Assembly (NCBI RefSeq): GCF_900104415.1
Contig: NZ_FMXR01000004.1
Location: 62,001-126,000 of the forward strand
Length of the DNA stretch: 64,000 nt
Reading direction: 5' to 3'
Source: Eubacterium oxidoreducens
GTDB lineage: Bacteria; Bacillota; Clostridia; Lachnospirales; Lachnospiraceae
Shown: piece by piece, positions 35,769 to 44,254 of the stretch
How positions within the stretch are numbered: position 1 is the first letter of the stretch
How the letters are laid out: each line of letters opens with the position of its first letter
The notes under the pieces: generated by a model
What the model was told of the DNA's origin: nothing
Databases searched by the model: none
Seen by the model: only the letters and a program-made list of their open reading frames with translations
Made by a program: the position numbers and the translations under genes

Positions 35769-37115
35769 ATGGAACATGTTACCTTAGATGTCTCAAAACT
35801 TACTTCCTTTGTAAGAGATGAGGAAGTAGACCATATAAAAATACAGACAGAGACGGCGGCAGACCTTTTAAAAAGCAAGGAGGGTGCCGGAAATGATTTT
35901 CTTGGTTGGATGGACCTTCCGGTAGATTATGATCGGGAAGAATTTGCACGAATCAAAGCTGCAGCGGATAAGATTCAGTCAGATTCGCAAGTCCTTATTG
36001 TAATAGGAATTGGCGGTTCTTATCTGGGAGCACGTGCAGCAATTGAATTTCTTCGTCATAGTTTTTATAACAATGTGTCAAAGGAGATTCGAAAAACACC
36101 TGAGATTTATTTTGTCGGAAATAATATTTCAGCTACATACATGAAACATTTAATGGATGTAATAGGGGAACGTGATTTTTCTATTAATGTCATTTCGAAG
36201 TCCGGAACGACAACAGAGCCGGCGATTGCATTTCGTATTTTAAAAAAGAAATTGGAAAAAAAATACGGGGATAGCGAAGCGGCTAAGAGAATCTATGCGA
36301 CGACCGATCGTGCCAAAGGTGCACTTAAGGTGCTGGCAACCGAAAAGGGGTATGAGACATTTGTTGTACCGGATGATGTTGGCGGAAGATTTTCCGTACT
36401 TACGGCAGTTGGCCTACTTCCTATTGCCGTAAGCGGAGCAGATATCGATGAGCTGATGAAGGGGGCGCAGGCGGGAAGAGAGCTAGCGCTTAAGGAAGAA
36501 TTTAAGAACAATGAAGCAATGAAATATGCGGCATACCGGAATCTCCTTCTTAGAAAAGGAAAGCAGGTTGAGATTCTTGCAAACTATGAACCATCTTGTC
36601 ATTATATATCGGAGTGGTGGAAACAGTTATACGGGGAGAGCGAGGGAAAAGATCAAAAAGGAATATTCCCGGCAGCAGTTGATCTTACTACAGATCTTCA
36701 TTCCATGGGACAGTATATTCAAGATGGCGGTAGATTCTTGTTTGAAACTGTCATTAATATAGAAGAATCTCGTGAGACGATTACAATAGAAGAAGAGGAG
36801 TCCGATCTTGACGGTTTAAATTATCTGACCGGCAAGACCATGGATTTTGTCAATAAGAATGCGATGAACGGAACGATTCTTGCGCACACAGACGGAAAAG
36901 TTCCAAATCTTATGATTAAAGTTCCAAAACAAAATGAATATTATTTAGGAGAACTGTTTTATTTCTTTGAATTTGCCTGTGGAGTGAGCGGATACTTATT
37001 AGGTGTCAATCCGTTCAACCAACCGGGGGTCGAAAGTTACAAAAAGAACATGTTTGCATTACTTGGAAAGCCAGGCTATGAGCGAGAAAGAGAGGAATTG
37101 TTACGACGTTTGTAA
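35769..37115 (+). CDS. pgi: Glucose-6-phosphate isomerase
   Basis: 448 residues, typical for Firmicutes Pgi. It interconverts glucose 6-phosphate and fructose 6-phosphate in glycolysis. Family motifs seen: [26 protein letters not shown] (phosphate binding), [16 protein letters not shown], the [11 protein letters not shown] block, and a C-terminal NPFNQPGVE...K. The start at 35769 is preferred: AAAAGGAG at 35751-35758 precedes it, whereas an in-frame upstream ATG at 35742 has no ribosome site. The gene stands alone between its own promoter and a terminator-like hairpin. Confidence 0.95.
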   Translation: MEHVTLDVSKLTSFVRDEEVDHIKIQTETAADLLKSKEGAGNDFLGWMDLPVDYDREEFARIKAAADKIQSDSQVLIVIGIGGSYLGARAAIEFLRHSFYNNVSKEIRKTPEIYFVGNNISATYMKHLMDVIGERDFSINVISKSGTTTEPAIAFRILKKKLEKKYGDSEAAKRIYATTDRAKGALKVLATEKGYETFVVPDDVGGRFSVLTAVGLLPIAVSGADIDELMKGAQAGRELALKEEFKNNEAMKYAAYRNLLLRKGKQVEILANYEPSCHYISEWWKQLYGESEGKDQKGIFPAAVDLTTDLHSMGQYIQDGGRFLFETVINIEESRETITIEEEESDLDGLNYLTGKTMDFVNKNAMNGTILAHTDGKVPNLMIKVPKQNEYYLGELFYFFEFACGVSGYLLGVNPFNQPGVESYKKNMFALLGKPGYEREREELLRRL

Positions 37116-37120
37116 CAATT
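37096..37120. other. Inverted repeat over the pgi stop codon
   Basis: AATTGTTAC (37096-37104) and GTAACAATT (37112-37120) are exact complements around a 7-nt centre and include the pgi stop. The right half shares the GTAACAATT word with the WalR-like sites at 37240-37274. Confidence 0.4.
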
Positions 37121-37182
37121 GAAAATGTCATAGTACCGACGGACTAGAAAAGTGCACAAAAAAGTACTGCAAAAACAAGAAA

Positions 37183-37226
37183 AAGAGGCTGTTGAATTGT
37201 GAAATTTGACAAGCCTCCTTCTTTTT
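37183..37226 (+). terminator. pgi terminator overlapping the next promoter
   Basis: AAGAGGC (37183-37189) pairs with GCCTCCTT (37213-37220), with partly complementary inner arms (TGTTGAATT / AATTTGACA), then CTTTTT. The right arm contains the -35 box of the downstream promoter, so termination and initiation signals share the same bases. Confidence 0.55.
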
Positions 37227-37234
37227 GCTATAAT
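37206..37234 (+). promoter_or_regulatory. Consensus promoter of the wall-hydrolase gene
   Basis: TTGACA (37206-37211), 17-nt spacer, TATAAT (37229-37234), with TGC just before the -10 making it an extended -10 as well. Transcription should start near 37241. Confidence 0.88.
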
Positions 37235-37239
37235 TCGCC

Positions 37240-37274
37240 TGTAACAATTTCGTAACAATTGTAATATTTGTAAC
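37240..37274 (+). promoter_or_regulatory. WalR-like TGTAAC repeats at the transcription start
   Basis: TGTAAC (37240-37245), N5, CGTAAC (37251-37256) matches the WalR/YycF box TGTWAH-N5-TGTWAH at 11 of 12 positions. Further TGTAAT (37260) and TGTAAC (37269) hexamers follow. WalR controls wall hydrolase genes in Firmicutes, which fits the next gene. The position at +1 would suit repression. No walRK genes are in the window. Confidence 0.5.
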
Positions 37275-37295
37275 AAATTGGAGGACGACAAAACA

Positions 37296-38423
37296 ATGAA
37301 AACAAATAGAGGAACGCGTAAAGTAATGAGTACAATTTTAGCGGCATCGATCGTATGTACGATTACAATTGGCAATGCAGATTTTAAAGCATATGCTGAG
37401 GAAGAAGACACCGTTTCGATTACGACAGAAGATACAACCGCCGTCGAAGAAGATCTTGTAGATTCTATGCAAGAGATTGCGCAAAATGTACAAGATAATA
37501 CAGAGCAGGAAGAAGAGACAACAACTGAGACAACGCAGGATAAGTGGGCAACGAGATTGATGGCGGACGTAGAAGATAGCCTCAATGTACGTGCGAAGGC
37601 ATCTAAGGATTCTGAAGTAGTTGGAAAGCTATATAAGGGAAGTGTTGCTACCATCCTTGAGCAGGGCGAGAAGTGGACGAAGATTAAGTCCGGTAACGTA
37701 ACGGGATATGTATTAAACAAATATTGTGTTACAGGAGATGAGGCGAAGGCTCTCGCGAAAAAGGTCTGTTCAAAGGTTGCGACGGTAACAACGCAGACAC
37801 TTCGAGTACGTAAGAAAGCAAAAGAAAGTGCTAAGGTACTTGGATTATTAGCAGAAGGTGATAAGGTTACGGTTGTGAAAAAAGCCAACAACAAAGACGG
37901 TTGGGTTGCGATTAAGTATGAAGGCGAGACGGCTTATGTCAGCAGTGAATATGTCAAAGTAAAGACAAAGTACGTAAAAGCGCTGACCGTGGAAGAGGAA
38001 CAAGAAAAGCTTGAACAGGAAGCAGCACAAGAAGCTGCAGCGCAGGCATCTTCATCAAGTACTACAACGACACAAGGGTCATCGGTAAGTGCGTCCGCTA
38101 GTGATGCACAGGTACTTGGAGCACTCATTTACATTGAGGCCGGAGCAAGCTGTTATGAAGGTGAGCTTGCAGTAGGCGCTGTTGTTATGAACCGCGTTAA
38201 GAGTAGTTCCTATCCGAACACCATTCAGGGCGTAATCTACCAGAGTGGTCAGTTTGCAACAGGTGCAATCAGTTCCGTTCTTGCAAGTGGAGTGCCATCA
38301 AGCTGTTTACAGGCAGCAAATGCGGCAATCAGCGGTCAGGATAATACCGGTGGTCTTAAGAACTTTAGAGCTTCTTATACCGGACATGCCGGAATTAATA
38401 TTGGAGACAATGTATTTTTCTAA
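37296..38423 (+). CDS. Secreted SH3-domain cell wall hydrolase (SleB/Hydrolase_2 type)
   Basis: 375 residues from ATG 37296 (GGAGG at 37280-37284; an upstream TTG at 37278 overlaps the ribosome site and is rejected). A signal peptide ends near AYAEE (about 39). An acidic Thr/Glu linker is followed by two bacterial SH3 domains (about 95-150, SLNVRAKAS; and 165-230, TLRVRKKA), an Ala/Glu/Ser linker, and a C-terminal SleB-like catalytic domain starting ALIYIEAGASCYEGE, where the Glu after YI is the likely catalytic acid, with VGAVVMNRV following. Such enzymes cut peptidoglycan glycan strands in cortex or vegetative wall remodelling. Own promoter and terminator; likely under WalRK. Confidence 0.85.
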   Translation: MKTNRGTRKVMSTILAASIVCTITIGNADFKAYAEEEDTVSITTEDTTAVEEDLVDSMQEIAQNVQDNTEQEEETTTETTQDKWATRLMADVEDSLNVRAKASKDSEVVGKLYKGSVATILEQGEKWTKIKSGNVTGYVLNKYCVTGDEAKALAKKVCSKVATVTTQTLRVRKKAKESAKVLGLLAEGDKVTVVKKANNKDGWVAIKYEGETAYVSSEYVKVKTKYVKALTVEEEQEKLEQEAAQEAAAQASSSSTTTTQGSSVSASASDAQVLGALIYIEAGASCYEGELAVGAVVMNRVKSSSYPNTIQGVIYQSGQFATGAISSVLASGVPSSCLQAANAAISGQDNTGGLKNFRASYTGHAGINIGDNVFF

Positions 38424-38431
38424 AAGTATTA

Positions 38432-38466
38432 GGGTCGGTCACAATTGGTGGCCGACCTTTTTTGGG
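38432..38466 (+). terminator. Terminator after the wall-hydrolase gene
   Basis: AGGGTCGGTCAC and GTGGCCGACCTT (G-U pairs) around AATTG, followed by TTTTT. A strong intrinsic terminator. Confidence 0.88.
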
Positions 38467-38575
38467 GAAAAGGGATATGTTTACCTGAAAGGGCATAGGA
38501 ATTGACATTGTGTTGCGTCTAAAAATGGTGTAAAATAGGCATGATTATAAACGATAATGAGGAGGAGAAGGAATT

Positions 38576-39499
38576 ATGTGGATAGCGGTTATTATCATTA
38601 TAGTTATAGTATTGGTTATTTTTGCATCTTGTATCAAAATTGTGCCACAGGCAAACGCAATGGTAATAGAGCGGCTTGGGGGATATCTTGGAACTTGGAG
38701 TGTAGGACTTCATTTTAAGGTTCCATTTATTGATCGAATTGCCAAAAGAGTATTGTTAAAGGAGCAGGTGGTAGATTTCCCGCCACAGCCGGTTATTACA
38801 AAGGATAACGTAACGATGCGGATTGATACGGTTGTCTATTTTCAGATTACAGATCCTAAGCTTTATGCATATGGCGTTGAGAATCCGATTATGGCAATTG
38901 AGAATCTGACAGCGACAACACTTCGTAATATCATTGGTGACTTGGAACTTGATGAGACCTTGACATCTCGTGAAACCATTAATACTAAGATGAGAGCATC
39001 CTTGGATGTTGCAACAGACCCTTGGGGAATTAAGGTGAATCGAGTAGAATTAAAAAATATTATTCCACCACAGGCAATTCAGGATGCCATGGAAAAGCAG
39101 ATGAAGGCAGAGCGTGAGCGAAGAGAAGCAATTCTTCGTGCGGAAGGTGAGAAAAAATCAACGATTCTGGTAGCAGAAGGTAAGAAAGCATCTGCCATTT
39201 TGGATGCGGAAGCAGAAAAACAGGCAGCAATTCTTCGAGCTGAGGCGCGTAAAGAAGCGACAGTTCGCGAGGCTGAAGGACAGGCAGAGGCAATTCTTAA
39301 GATACAGCAGGCGAATGCAGACGGACTTAAGTTCTTAAAAGAATCAGCACCGGATCAGGCAGTTTTGCAGCTTAAGAGCCTAGAGGCATTTGCAAAAGCA
39401 GCAGATGGACAATCTACAAAGATTATTATCCCATCTGAGATACAAGGACTTGCAGGACTGGCGAAGTCCATTCAGGAAGTTGTAACCGAACAAAAATAA
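38576..39499 (+). CDS. SPFH/Band 7 (stomatin/prohibitin) family membrane protein
   Basis: 307 residues. One N-terminal membrane helix (about 2-20) is followed by the Band 7 domain (about 22-190, with VIERLGGYLGTW, VDFPPQPVITKDNV and NRVELKNI) and a long Ala/Glu/Lys coiled coil (about 195-250), ending in IIIPSEIQGLAGL. This is the paraslipin/QmcA-like layout. Such proteins form large membrane-associated rings and organise microdomains or modulate proteases. No NfeD partner gene is adjacent. The ribosome site GGAGGAG is strong. The gene is followed 23 nt later by the carbamoyltransferase gene, possibly co-transcribed. Confidence 0.88.
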   Translation: MWIAVIIIIVIVLVIFASCIKIVPQANAMVIERLGGYLGTWSVGLHFKVPFIDRIAKRVLLKEQVVDFPPQPVITKDNVTMRIDTVVYFQITDPKLYAYGVENPIMAIENLTATTLRNIIGDLELDETLTSRETINTKMRASLDVATDPWGIKVNRVELKNIIPPQAIQDAMEKQMKAERERREAILRAEGEKKSTILVAEGKKASAILDAEAEKQAAILRAEARKEATVREAEGQAEAILKIQQANADGLKFLKESAPDQAVLQLKSLEAFAKAADGQSTKIIIPSEIQGLAGLAKSIQEVVTEQK

Positions 39500-39522
39500 G
39501 TATTTGAAAAGAGGCAGACATC

Positions 39523-40506
39523 ATGACACTTACAGGCAGACATTTTTTAAAAATGTTAGATTTTACACCGGAAGAGATTTTGTATCTGGTAGATCTTGCA
39601 GCTGAATTAAAGGAAAAAAAGAAAAAAGGAATCGCACATGATGAATTAAGAGGAAAAAATATCGCTTTGATATTTGAAAAAACCAGCACGAGAACGAGAT
39701 GTTCTTTTGAGGTGGCAGCGCACGATTTAGGCATGCAGGTGACGTATTTGGATCCAAGTGGCTCACAAATCGGCAAGAAAGAAAGCATTGCAGATACAGC
39801 AAGAGTGCTAGGACGCATGTTTGATGGAATCGAATATCGCGGCTATGGTCAGGAAATTGTAGAAACACTTGCCCAAAAGGCAAATGTTCCGGTATGGAAT
39901 GGTCTGACAAACGAATCGCATCCGACACAGATGATTGCAGATATGCTTACGATAAAAGAACAGCTTGGACGATTAAAAGGCGTGAAGTTTGTTTATATGG
40001 GAGACGCCCGTTACAATATGGGTAATTCACTGATGGTAACTTGTGCGAAGCTGGGAATGCATTTTGTGGCATGCACAAATAAAAAATATTTTCCAGAGCA
40101 GCAGCTGGTAGATACCTGTATGGAAATTGCCAAAGACACCGGTGCGACGATTACACTTACAGAGGATGTTAATGAGGTGGCAGGAGCTGACGTACTTTAT
40201 ACAGATGTCTGGGTATCCATGGGTGAGCCGGATGAAGTATGGAAAGAAAGAATTGACGATCTTCTTCCATACCAGGTGAATCAGGATGTGATGAATAAGG
40301 CTGGTAAAGATGCCATCTTTTTACATTGTCTTCCGGCATTTCATGATTTGAATACGACAATTGGAAAGCAGATCTATGAAAAATACGGACTCGATGCGAT
40401 GGAAGTTACGGATGAGGTATTTGAAGGACCGCAATCTCGCGTATTTGAAGAGGCGGAGAATCGTATGCATACCATTAAAGCCGTTATGTATGCAACCTTA
40501 AAATAA
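39523..40506 (+). CDS. argF: Ornithine carbamoyltransferase
   Basis: 327 residues. It makes citrulline from ornithine and carbamoyl phosphate, or runs the reverse step in the arginine deiminase pathway. Motifs: [11 protein letters not shown] (carbamoyl phosphate binding), [23 protein letters not shown], and HCLPAFHD (ornithine loop). The sequence is as close to the catabolic ArcB form as to ArgF, and no arcA, arcC or other arg genes are nearby, so the physiological direction cannot be decided. Confidence 0.93.
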   Translation: MTLTGRHFLKMLDFTPEEILYLVDLAAELKEKKKKGIAHDELRGKNIALIFEKTSTRTRCSFEVAAHDLGMQVTYLDPSGSQIGKKESIADTARVLGRMFDGIEYRGYGQEIVETLAQKANVPVWNGLTNESHPTQMIADMLTIKEQLGRLKGVKFVYMGDARYNMGNSLMVTCAKLGMHFVACTNKKYFPEQQLVDTCMEIAKDTGATITLTEDVNEVAGADVLYTDVWVSMGEPDEVWKERIDDLLPYQVNQDVMNKAGKDAIFLHCLPAFHDLNTTIGKQIYEKYGLDAMEVTDEVFEGPQSRVFEEAENRMHTIKAVMYATLK

Positions 40507-40539
40507 CAGCTCGAGGTAAATGCGAAGGAGCAGTAGGAC

Positions 40540-41517
40540 ATGAAGACAAAGATATTGGCTGAACTTAGAAGAGCATCAGGATATGTATCGGGACAGGCTC
40601 TATGTGAGGAGTTTCATGTATCAAGAACCGCTATCTGGAAAGCGATAAATACGTTAAAAAAGGAAGGCTATGAGATCGAAGCTGTACAAAATAAGGGGTA
40701 TCGGTTGGTTCGGGTACCGGAGATCCTTTCGCAAAAGGAATTGGAAAGCATTCGTCAGACAAAATGGCTTGCATCGGAGTATTACTATTTGGATGAGACG
40801 GAATCAACCAATATGGTTGCCAAGAAATTGGCCGAAGAAGGTGCAGCGCATGGAACCGTGGTGGTTGCCGGAAGGCAGACTGCAGGCAAGGGTCGACGCG
40901 GCAGAGTTTGGGAGACACCACCAAAGACTTCCATTTCTATGACGTATGTGTTAAAGCCGGATATGATGCCGGGCAATGCATCTATGCTGACTTTGGTGAT
41001 GGCAATGGCGGTAGTTCGAGGAATAGAATCTCTAACAGGATTAGAAGCAAAAATCAAGTGGCCGAATGATGTTGTCATCAATGGAAAAAAGGTCTGTGGT
41101 ATCTTAACGGAGATGAGTGCGCAGATGGATTATATTAACCACATCGTGGTCGGAACAGGCATCAATGTGTTAAATGAAGAATTTTCAGATGAACTTAAGG
41201 ATAAAGCAACATCTATTTATCTAGAGACGGGTAAGAGTGTCCAAAGAGCCGGGCTGATTGAAGCAATTAATCGTCAGTTTGAGCATTATTATGAAATCTT
41301 TATGGAAACACAGGATATGAGTGTATTGGCAAAGGAATACAATACACTTTTGGTAAATCTTGGTGGTCAGGTTCGCGTAGAAGGTGGCAAAGAGCCATAC
41401 GTTGGAAATTCTAGGGGAATCACACAACGCGGTGAGTTGATTGTAGATACCTGGGAGGCAAGACGGCTTGTATCATCGGGAGAAGTATCTGTGCGAGGAG
41501 TTTACGGATATGTATGA
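40540..41517 (+). CDS. birA: Bifunctional biotin-[acetyl-CoA-carboxylase] ligase / biotin repressor
   Basis: 325 residues. The N-terminal winged helix (about 1-65, with SGQALCEEFHVSRTAIWKAI) implies DNA binding and repression of biotin genes. The ligase domain has TESTN, the biotinyl-AMP loop GKGRRGRVW, KWPNDVVINGKKVCGIL and a C-terminal SH3-like part. It activates biotin to biotinyl-5'-AMP and biotinylates carboxylase carrier domains. Its stop overlaps the start of the next small gene by 8 nt, so the two are coupled. Confidence 0.94.
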   Translation: MKTKILAELRRASGYVSGQALCEEFHVSRTAIWKAINTLKKEGYEIEAVQNKGYRLVRVPEILSQKELESIRQTKWLASEYYYLDETESTNMVAKKLAEEGAAHGTVVVAGRQTAGKGRRGRVWETPPKTSISMTYVLKPDMMPGNASMLTLVMAMAVVRGIESLTGLEAKIKWPNDVVINGKKVCGILTEMSAQMDYINHIVVGTGINVLNEEFSDELKDKATSIYLETGKSVQRAGLIEAINRQFEHYYEIFMETQDMSVLAKEYNTLLVNLGGQVRVEGGKEPYVGNSRGITQRGELIVDTWEARRLVSSGEVSVRGVYGYV

Positions 41518-41845
41518 TTATAATGTGCTTTGCGGTGCAAGTTCGTACACAAAGCAATTTTATTTAAATGAACAGTTTGAAGGCCTTCCGGAAGGCATCA
41601 AGGAAGAACTAAAGATTATGTGCGTCCTTTATACGGAAGATGTTGGAGGTGTGTTGACACTTCGATTTGATGAAGACGGCACCTTGTTATTTGATACAAC
41701 CTATGAAGAGGATGATTACTTCTATGATGAGATAGGAAGCGTTTTAAAGATAAAGCAAATGCAAAAAAACAAGCAAGAGCTGCTAGAAAGCCTTGAGACA
41801 TATTATAAAGTATTTTTTCTGGGCGAGGACTTTGATGAGGAGTAG
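41510..41845 (+). CDS. Small acidic protein of unknown function (DUF6145-like)
   Basis: 111 residues from ATG 41510, chosen because GAGGAG lies 9 nt upstream and the ATG overlaps the birA end. The protein is acidic, with CGASSYTKQFYLNEQFEGLP near the start and a two-layer alpha/beta look (TEDVGGVLTLRFDEDGTL). I believe proteins of this kind are filed as DUF6145 and occur beside birA in Lachnospiraceae, but I cannot check that here. Between birA and coaX, a role around cofactor metabolism is possible but only by neighbourhood. Confidence 0.7.
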   Translation: MYDYNVLCGASSYTKQFYLNEQFEGLPEGIKEELKIMCVLYTEDVGGVLTLRFDEDGTLLFDTTYEEDDYFYDEIGSVLKIKQMQKNKQELLESLETYYKVFFLGEDFDEE

Positions 41846-41847
41846 AC

Positions 41848-42639
41848 ATGTTACTGACAATTGATGTAGGAAATACGAATATTACTTTAGGAGTATTCAA
41901 AGATAGATTTTTACTTTCCCAGTTTCGACTGACTTCTAAGATGGCACGTACATCAGATGAGTACGGCGTGATTATCTGCAATCTGTTAGAGCACAATAAT
42001 ATTCCGATCAGCGAAGTGGAAGATGTGATTGTAGCATCGGTTGTACCAAATGTCATGCATTCTTTACTGAGTGCAATTATAAAATATATGGATATTAAAC
42101 CGGTAGTAATTGAAGCCGGAATCAAGACGGGAATACGTATTGCTATAGAGAATCCGCGGCAACTTGGTGCAGACAGAATTGTCGATGCCGTTGCGGCCTA
42201 TGAGTTGTATGGTGGTCCGGTTATCGTAATTGATTTTGGAACAGCGACAACCTACGATATGGTCGATAAGGATGGAACCTTCTTCGCGGGAGTAACGGCG
42301 CCGGGACTTCAGACATGTGCAAATGCCTTATCCGGAGCTGCAGCAAAGCTGCCGGATGTAGAGATTACAAAACCGAAAACCATATTGGCGCAAGAAACCA
42401 TTACCAGTATGCAGGCGGGACTGTTTTTCGGTCAGGTTGGACAGACGGAATATATCGTAAAGAATATGAAGGCAGAGTCGAAGCTAGATGATGTTAAGGT
42501 CGTTGCGACCGGTGGACTTGGCACAATTATTGCAAATGAAACCGATGTTATTGACATCTATGATCCGACCTTAACTTTGCATGGTATGCGTTTGATTTAT
42601 GAAAAGCAAAAGCGTAGACCGAAACGGAGGAAAGCGTAA
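41848..42639 (+). CDS. coaX: Type III pantothenate kinase
   Basis: 263 residues. It phosphorylates pantothenate, the first step of CoA synthesis, and belongs to the actin/ASKHA fold. Motifs: DVGNTNITLGVF phosphate loop, GADRIVDAVAAYE, DFGTATTYDMV and ATGGLG. It starts 2 nt after the previous gene, in a birA-coaX-dusB run common in clostridia. Confidence 0.95.
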   Translation: MLLTIDVGNTNITLGVFKDRFLLSQFRLTSKMARTSDEYGVIICNLLEHNNIPISEVEDVIVASVVPNVMHSLLSAIIKYMDIKPVVIEAGIKTGIRIAIENPRQLGADRIVDAVAAYELYGGPVIVIDFGTATTYDMVDKDGTFFAGVTAPGLQTCANALSGAAAKLPDVEITKPKTILAQETITSMQAGLFFGQVGQTEYIVKNMKAESKLDDVKVVATGGLGTIIANETDVIDIYDPTLTLHGMRLIYEKQKRRPKRRKA

Positions 42640-42640
42640 G

Positions 42641-43627
42641 ATGGCAGTTATCCATCCACTTTTGATTGGAGATGTACAATTAAAGAACAATCTTGTTTTG
42701 GCACCGATGGCAGGCGTAAGCGACCTGCCATTTCGTTTGCTATGCGCCCGTATGGGAGCCGGTCTGGTATGTATGGAAATGGTCAGTGCAAAGGCGATTT
42801 TGTACAAAAATAAAAATACGAAAGCGCTTATGCAGATGGAGAAGGAAGAAAAGCCAGTCTCGCTGCAGTTATTTGGGTCTGACCCGGACATTCTGGCGGA
42901 TATAACGGCAAGAGTCAGTGAACTGGATTATGATTTTATTGATTTTAATATGGGCTGTCCTATGCCTAAGATTGTAAATAATGGCGAAGGCTCTGCTCTT
43001 ATGAAAGAGCCAAAACTGGTCGAAGAGATTCTGACCAAGATGGTAAAAGCCTCTAAAAGACCGGTTACGGTAAAGATTCGAAAAGGATTTAACGATGAGC
43101 AGGTAAATGCGGTTGAAATTGCAAAGATTGCGCAAAGTTGCGGTGTGAGCGCAGTTGCCGTGCATGGACGAACGAGAGAGCAGTACTACAGTGGCAAAGC
43201 TGATTGGGAAATTATTCGTCAGGTGAAAGAAGCACTTACCATCCCGGTGCTGGGAAATGGTGATTTGTGTGTTGGTGATGATTTAAAAAGAATGCAGGAA
43301 GTAACCGGTTGTGATGGTTATTTGATTGGCAGAGCGGCTCGTGGTAATCCTTGGATCTTCCGGCATTTGTTAAGTTGGGCGCAGACCGGGACTATGCCGC
43401 CAAAGCCTACCGGTGAAGAAGTTGTGGAGATGATTTTGGAGCATGCAAAACTTCAAATTCAGGTTAAGGGCGAGTTTACAGCAATTCGTGAACTACGAAA
43501 GCATGCAGCATGGTACACTAGCGGTTACCCCAACTCGGCACAGCTTCGTGCGAGGGTCAATGAAGTGGAGACATTTGAAGAGTTAAAGGCCTTATTTGGT
43601 GAGCTTTCCATGATGCATATTCGATGA
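42641..43627 (+). CDS. dusB: tRNA-dihydrouridine synthase (DusB type)
   Basis: 328 residues from ATG 42641, 1 nt after the coaX stop, with GGAGG at 42626-42630. A flavin TIM-barrel enzyme that reduces uridine to dihydrouridine in tRNA. Motifs: LAPMAGVSDLPFR, FNMGCPMPKI (the Cys proton donor), VKIRKGF, VHGRTREQYYSGKADW and GNGDLCVGDD, then IGRAARGNPWIF. Ends a coupled birA-orf-coaX-dusB unit. Confidence 0.94.
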   Translation: MAVIHPLLIGDVQLKNNLVLAPMAGVSDLPFRLLCARMGAGLVCMEMVSAKAILYKNKNTKALMQMEKEEKPVSLQLFGSDPDILADITARVSELDYDFIDFNMGCPMPKIVNNGEGSALMKEPKLVEEILTKMVKASKRPVTVKIRKGFNDEQVNAVEIAKIAQSCGVSAVAVHGRTREQYYSGKADWEIIRQVKEALTIPVLGNGDLCVGDDLKRMQEVTGCDGYLIGRAARGNPWIFRHLLSWAQTGTMPPKPTGEEVVEMILEHAKLQIQVKGEFTAIRELRKHAAWYTSGYPNSAQLRARVNEVETFEELKALFGELSMMHIR

Positions 43628-43666
43628 CATGGAAATGCCTCAAATGCCCGTAAATATGCGGAATTA

Positions 43667-43695
43667 TTGACATTCAAATACCTATCTGTTATAAT
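43667..43695 (+). promoter_or_regulatory. Consensus promoter of greA-lysS
   Basis: TTGACA (43667-43672), 17-nt spacer, TATAAT (43690-43695), preceded by TGT for an extended -10. A strong housekeeping promoter. Confidence 0.88.
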
Positions 43696-43751
43696 ACGTT
43701 AATTGTCAACAGATAATAATATTTTCTGAAAGGGAAAAGGATTAATTAGCA

Positions 43752-44240
43752 ATGGGAACAAAGATGACGATGACATCTGATGGCCTCAAAAAGCTTGAGG
43801 ATGAGTTAGAAGAGTTAAAAGTTGTACGAAGAAAAGAAGTTGCACAGAAGATTAAGGAAGCTAGAGAACAGGGTGACTTATCTGAAAATGCGGAGTATGA
43901 TGCAGCAAAGGATGAGCAGCGTGACATCGAAGCTAGAATTACTCAGATTGAAGAGATTCTTAAGAACCTTGATGAGAACTCTATCGTAGATGCAGACGAA
44001 GTAGACCTTGATAAGGTAAGTGTTGGATGTAGCATCAAAATCCTGGATATAGAATTTAATGAAGAAGAAGAATACCAGCTGGTTGGTTCAATTGAAGCAA
44101 GCTCTTTAAAGGGTAAGATTTCTAATGAGTCACCACTTGGAAAGGCACTGATTGGTTCTAAGGTCGGAGAGACTGTCAATGTAGAAACTCCGGACGGCGA
44201 TCTGATTAAGTATAAAGTATTAGAAATTGCGAAAGCATAA
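43752..44240 (+). CDS. greA: Transcription elongation factor GreA
   Basis: 162 residues. An N-terminal antiparallel coiled coil (about 8-75) carries GDLSENAEYDAAKDEQ, whose acidic tip residues stimulate RNA polymerase cleavage of backtracked RNA; a C-terminal FKBP-like domain has ISNESPLGKALIGSKVGE. First gene of the greA-lysS operon, 14 nt before lysS. Confidence 0.96.
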   Translation: MGTKMTMTSDGLKKLEDELEELKVVRRKEVAQKIKEAREQGDLSENAEYDAAKDEQRDIEARITQIEEILKNLDENSIVDADEVDLDKVSVGCSIKILDIEFNEEEEYQLVGSIEASSLKGKISNESPLGKALIGSKVGETVNVETPDGDLIKYKVLEIAKA

Positions 44241-44254
44241 GAGGTAGATAAGAC

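Noticed and set aside
37076-37894. 272-codon minus-strand frame opposite the wall-hydrolase gene
   Set aside because: Entirely antisense to a well-supported gene with promoter, ribosome site and domains; rich in Ser/Val/Thr as expected from reversed coding sequence.
41468-41509. Upstream extension of the small gene after birA
   Set aside because: The extra 14 residues overlap birA and lack a ribosome site; ATG 41510 has GAGGAG correctly placed.
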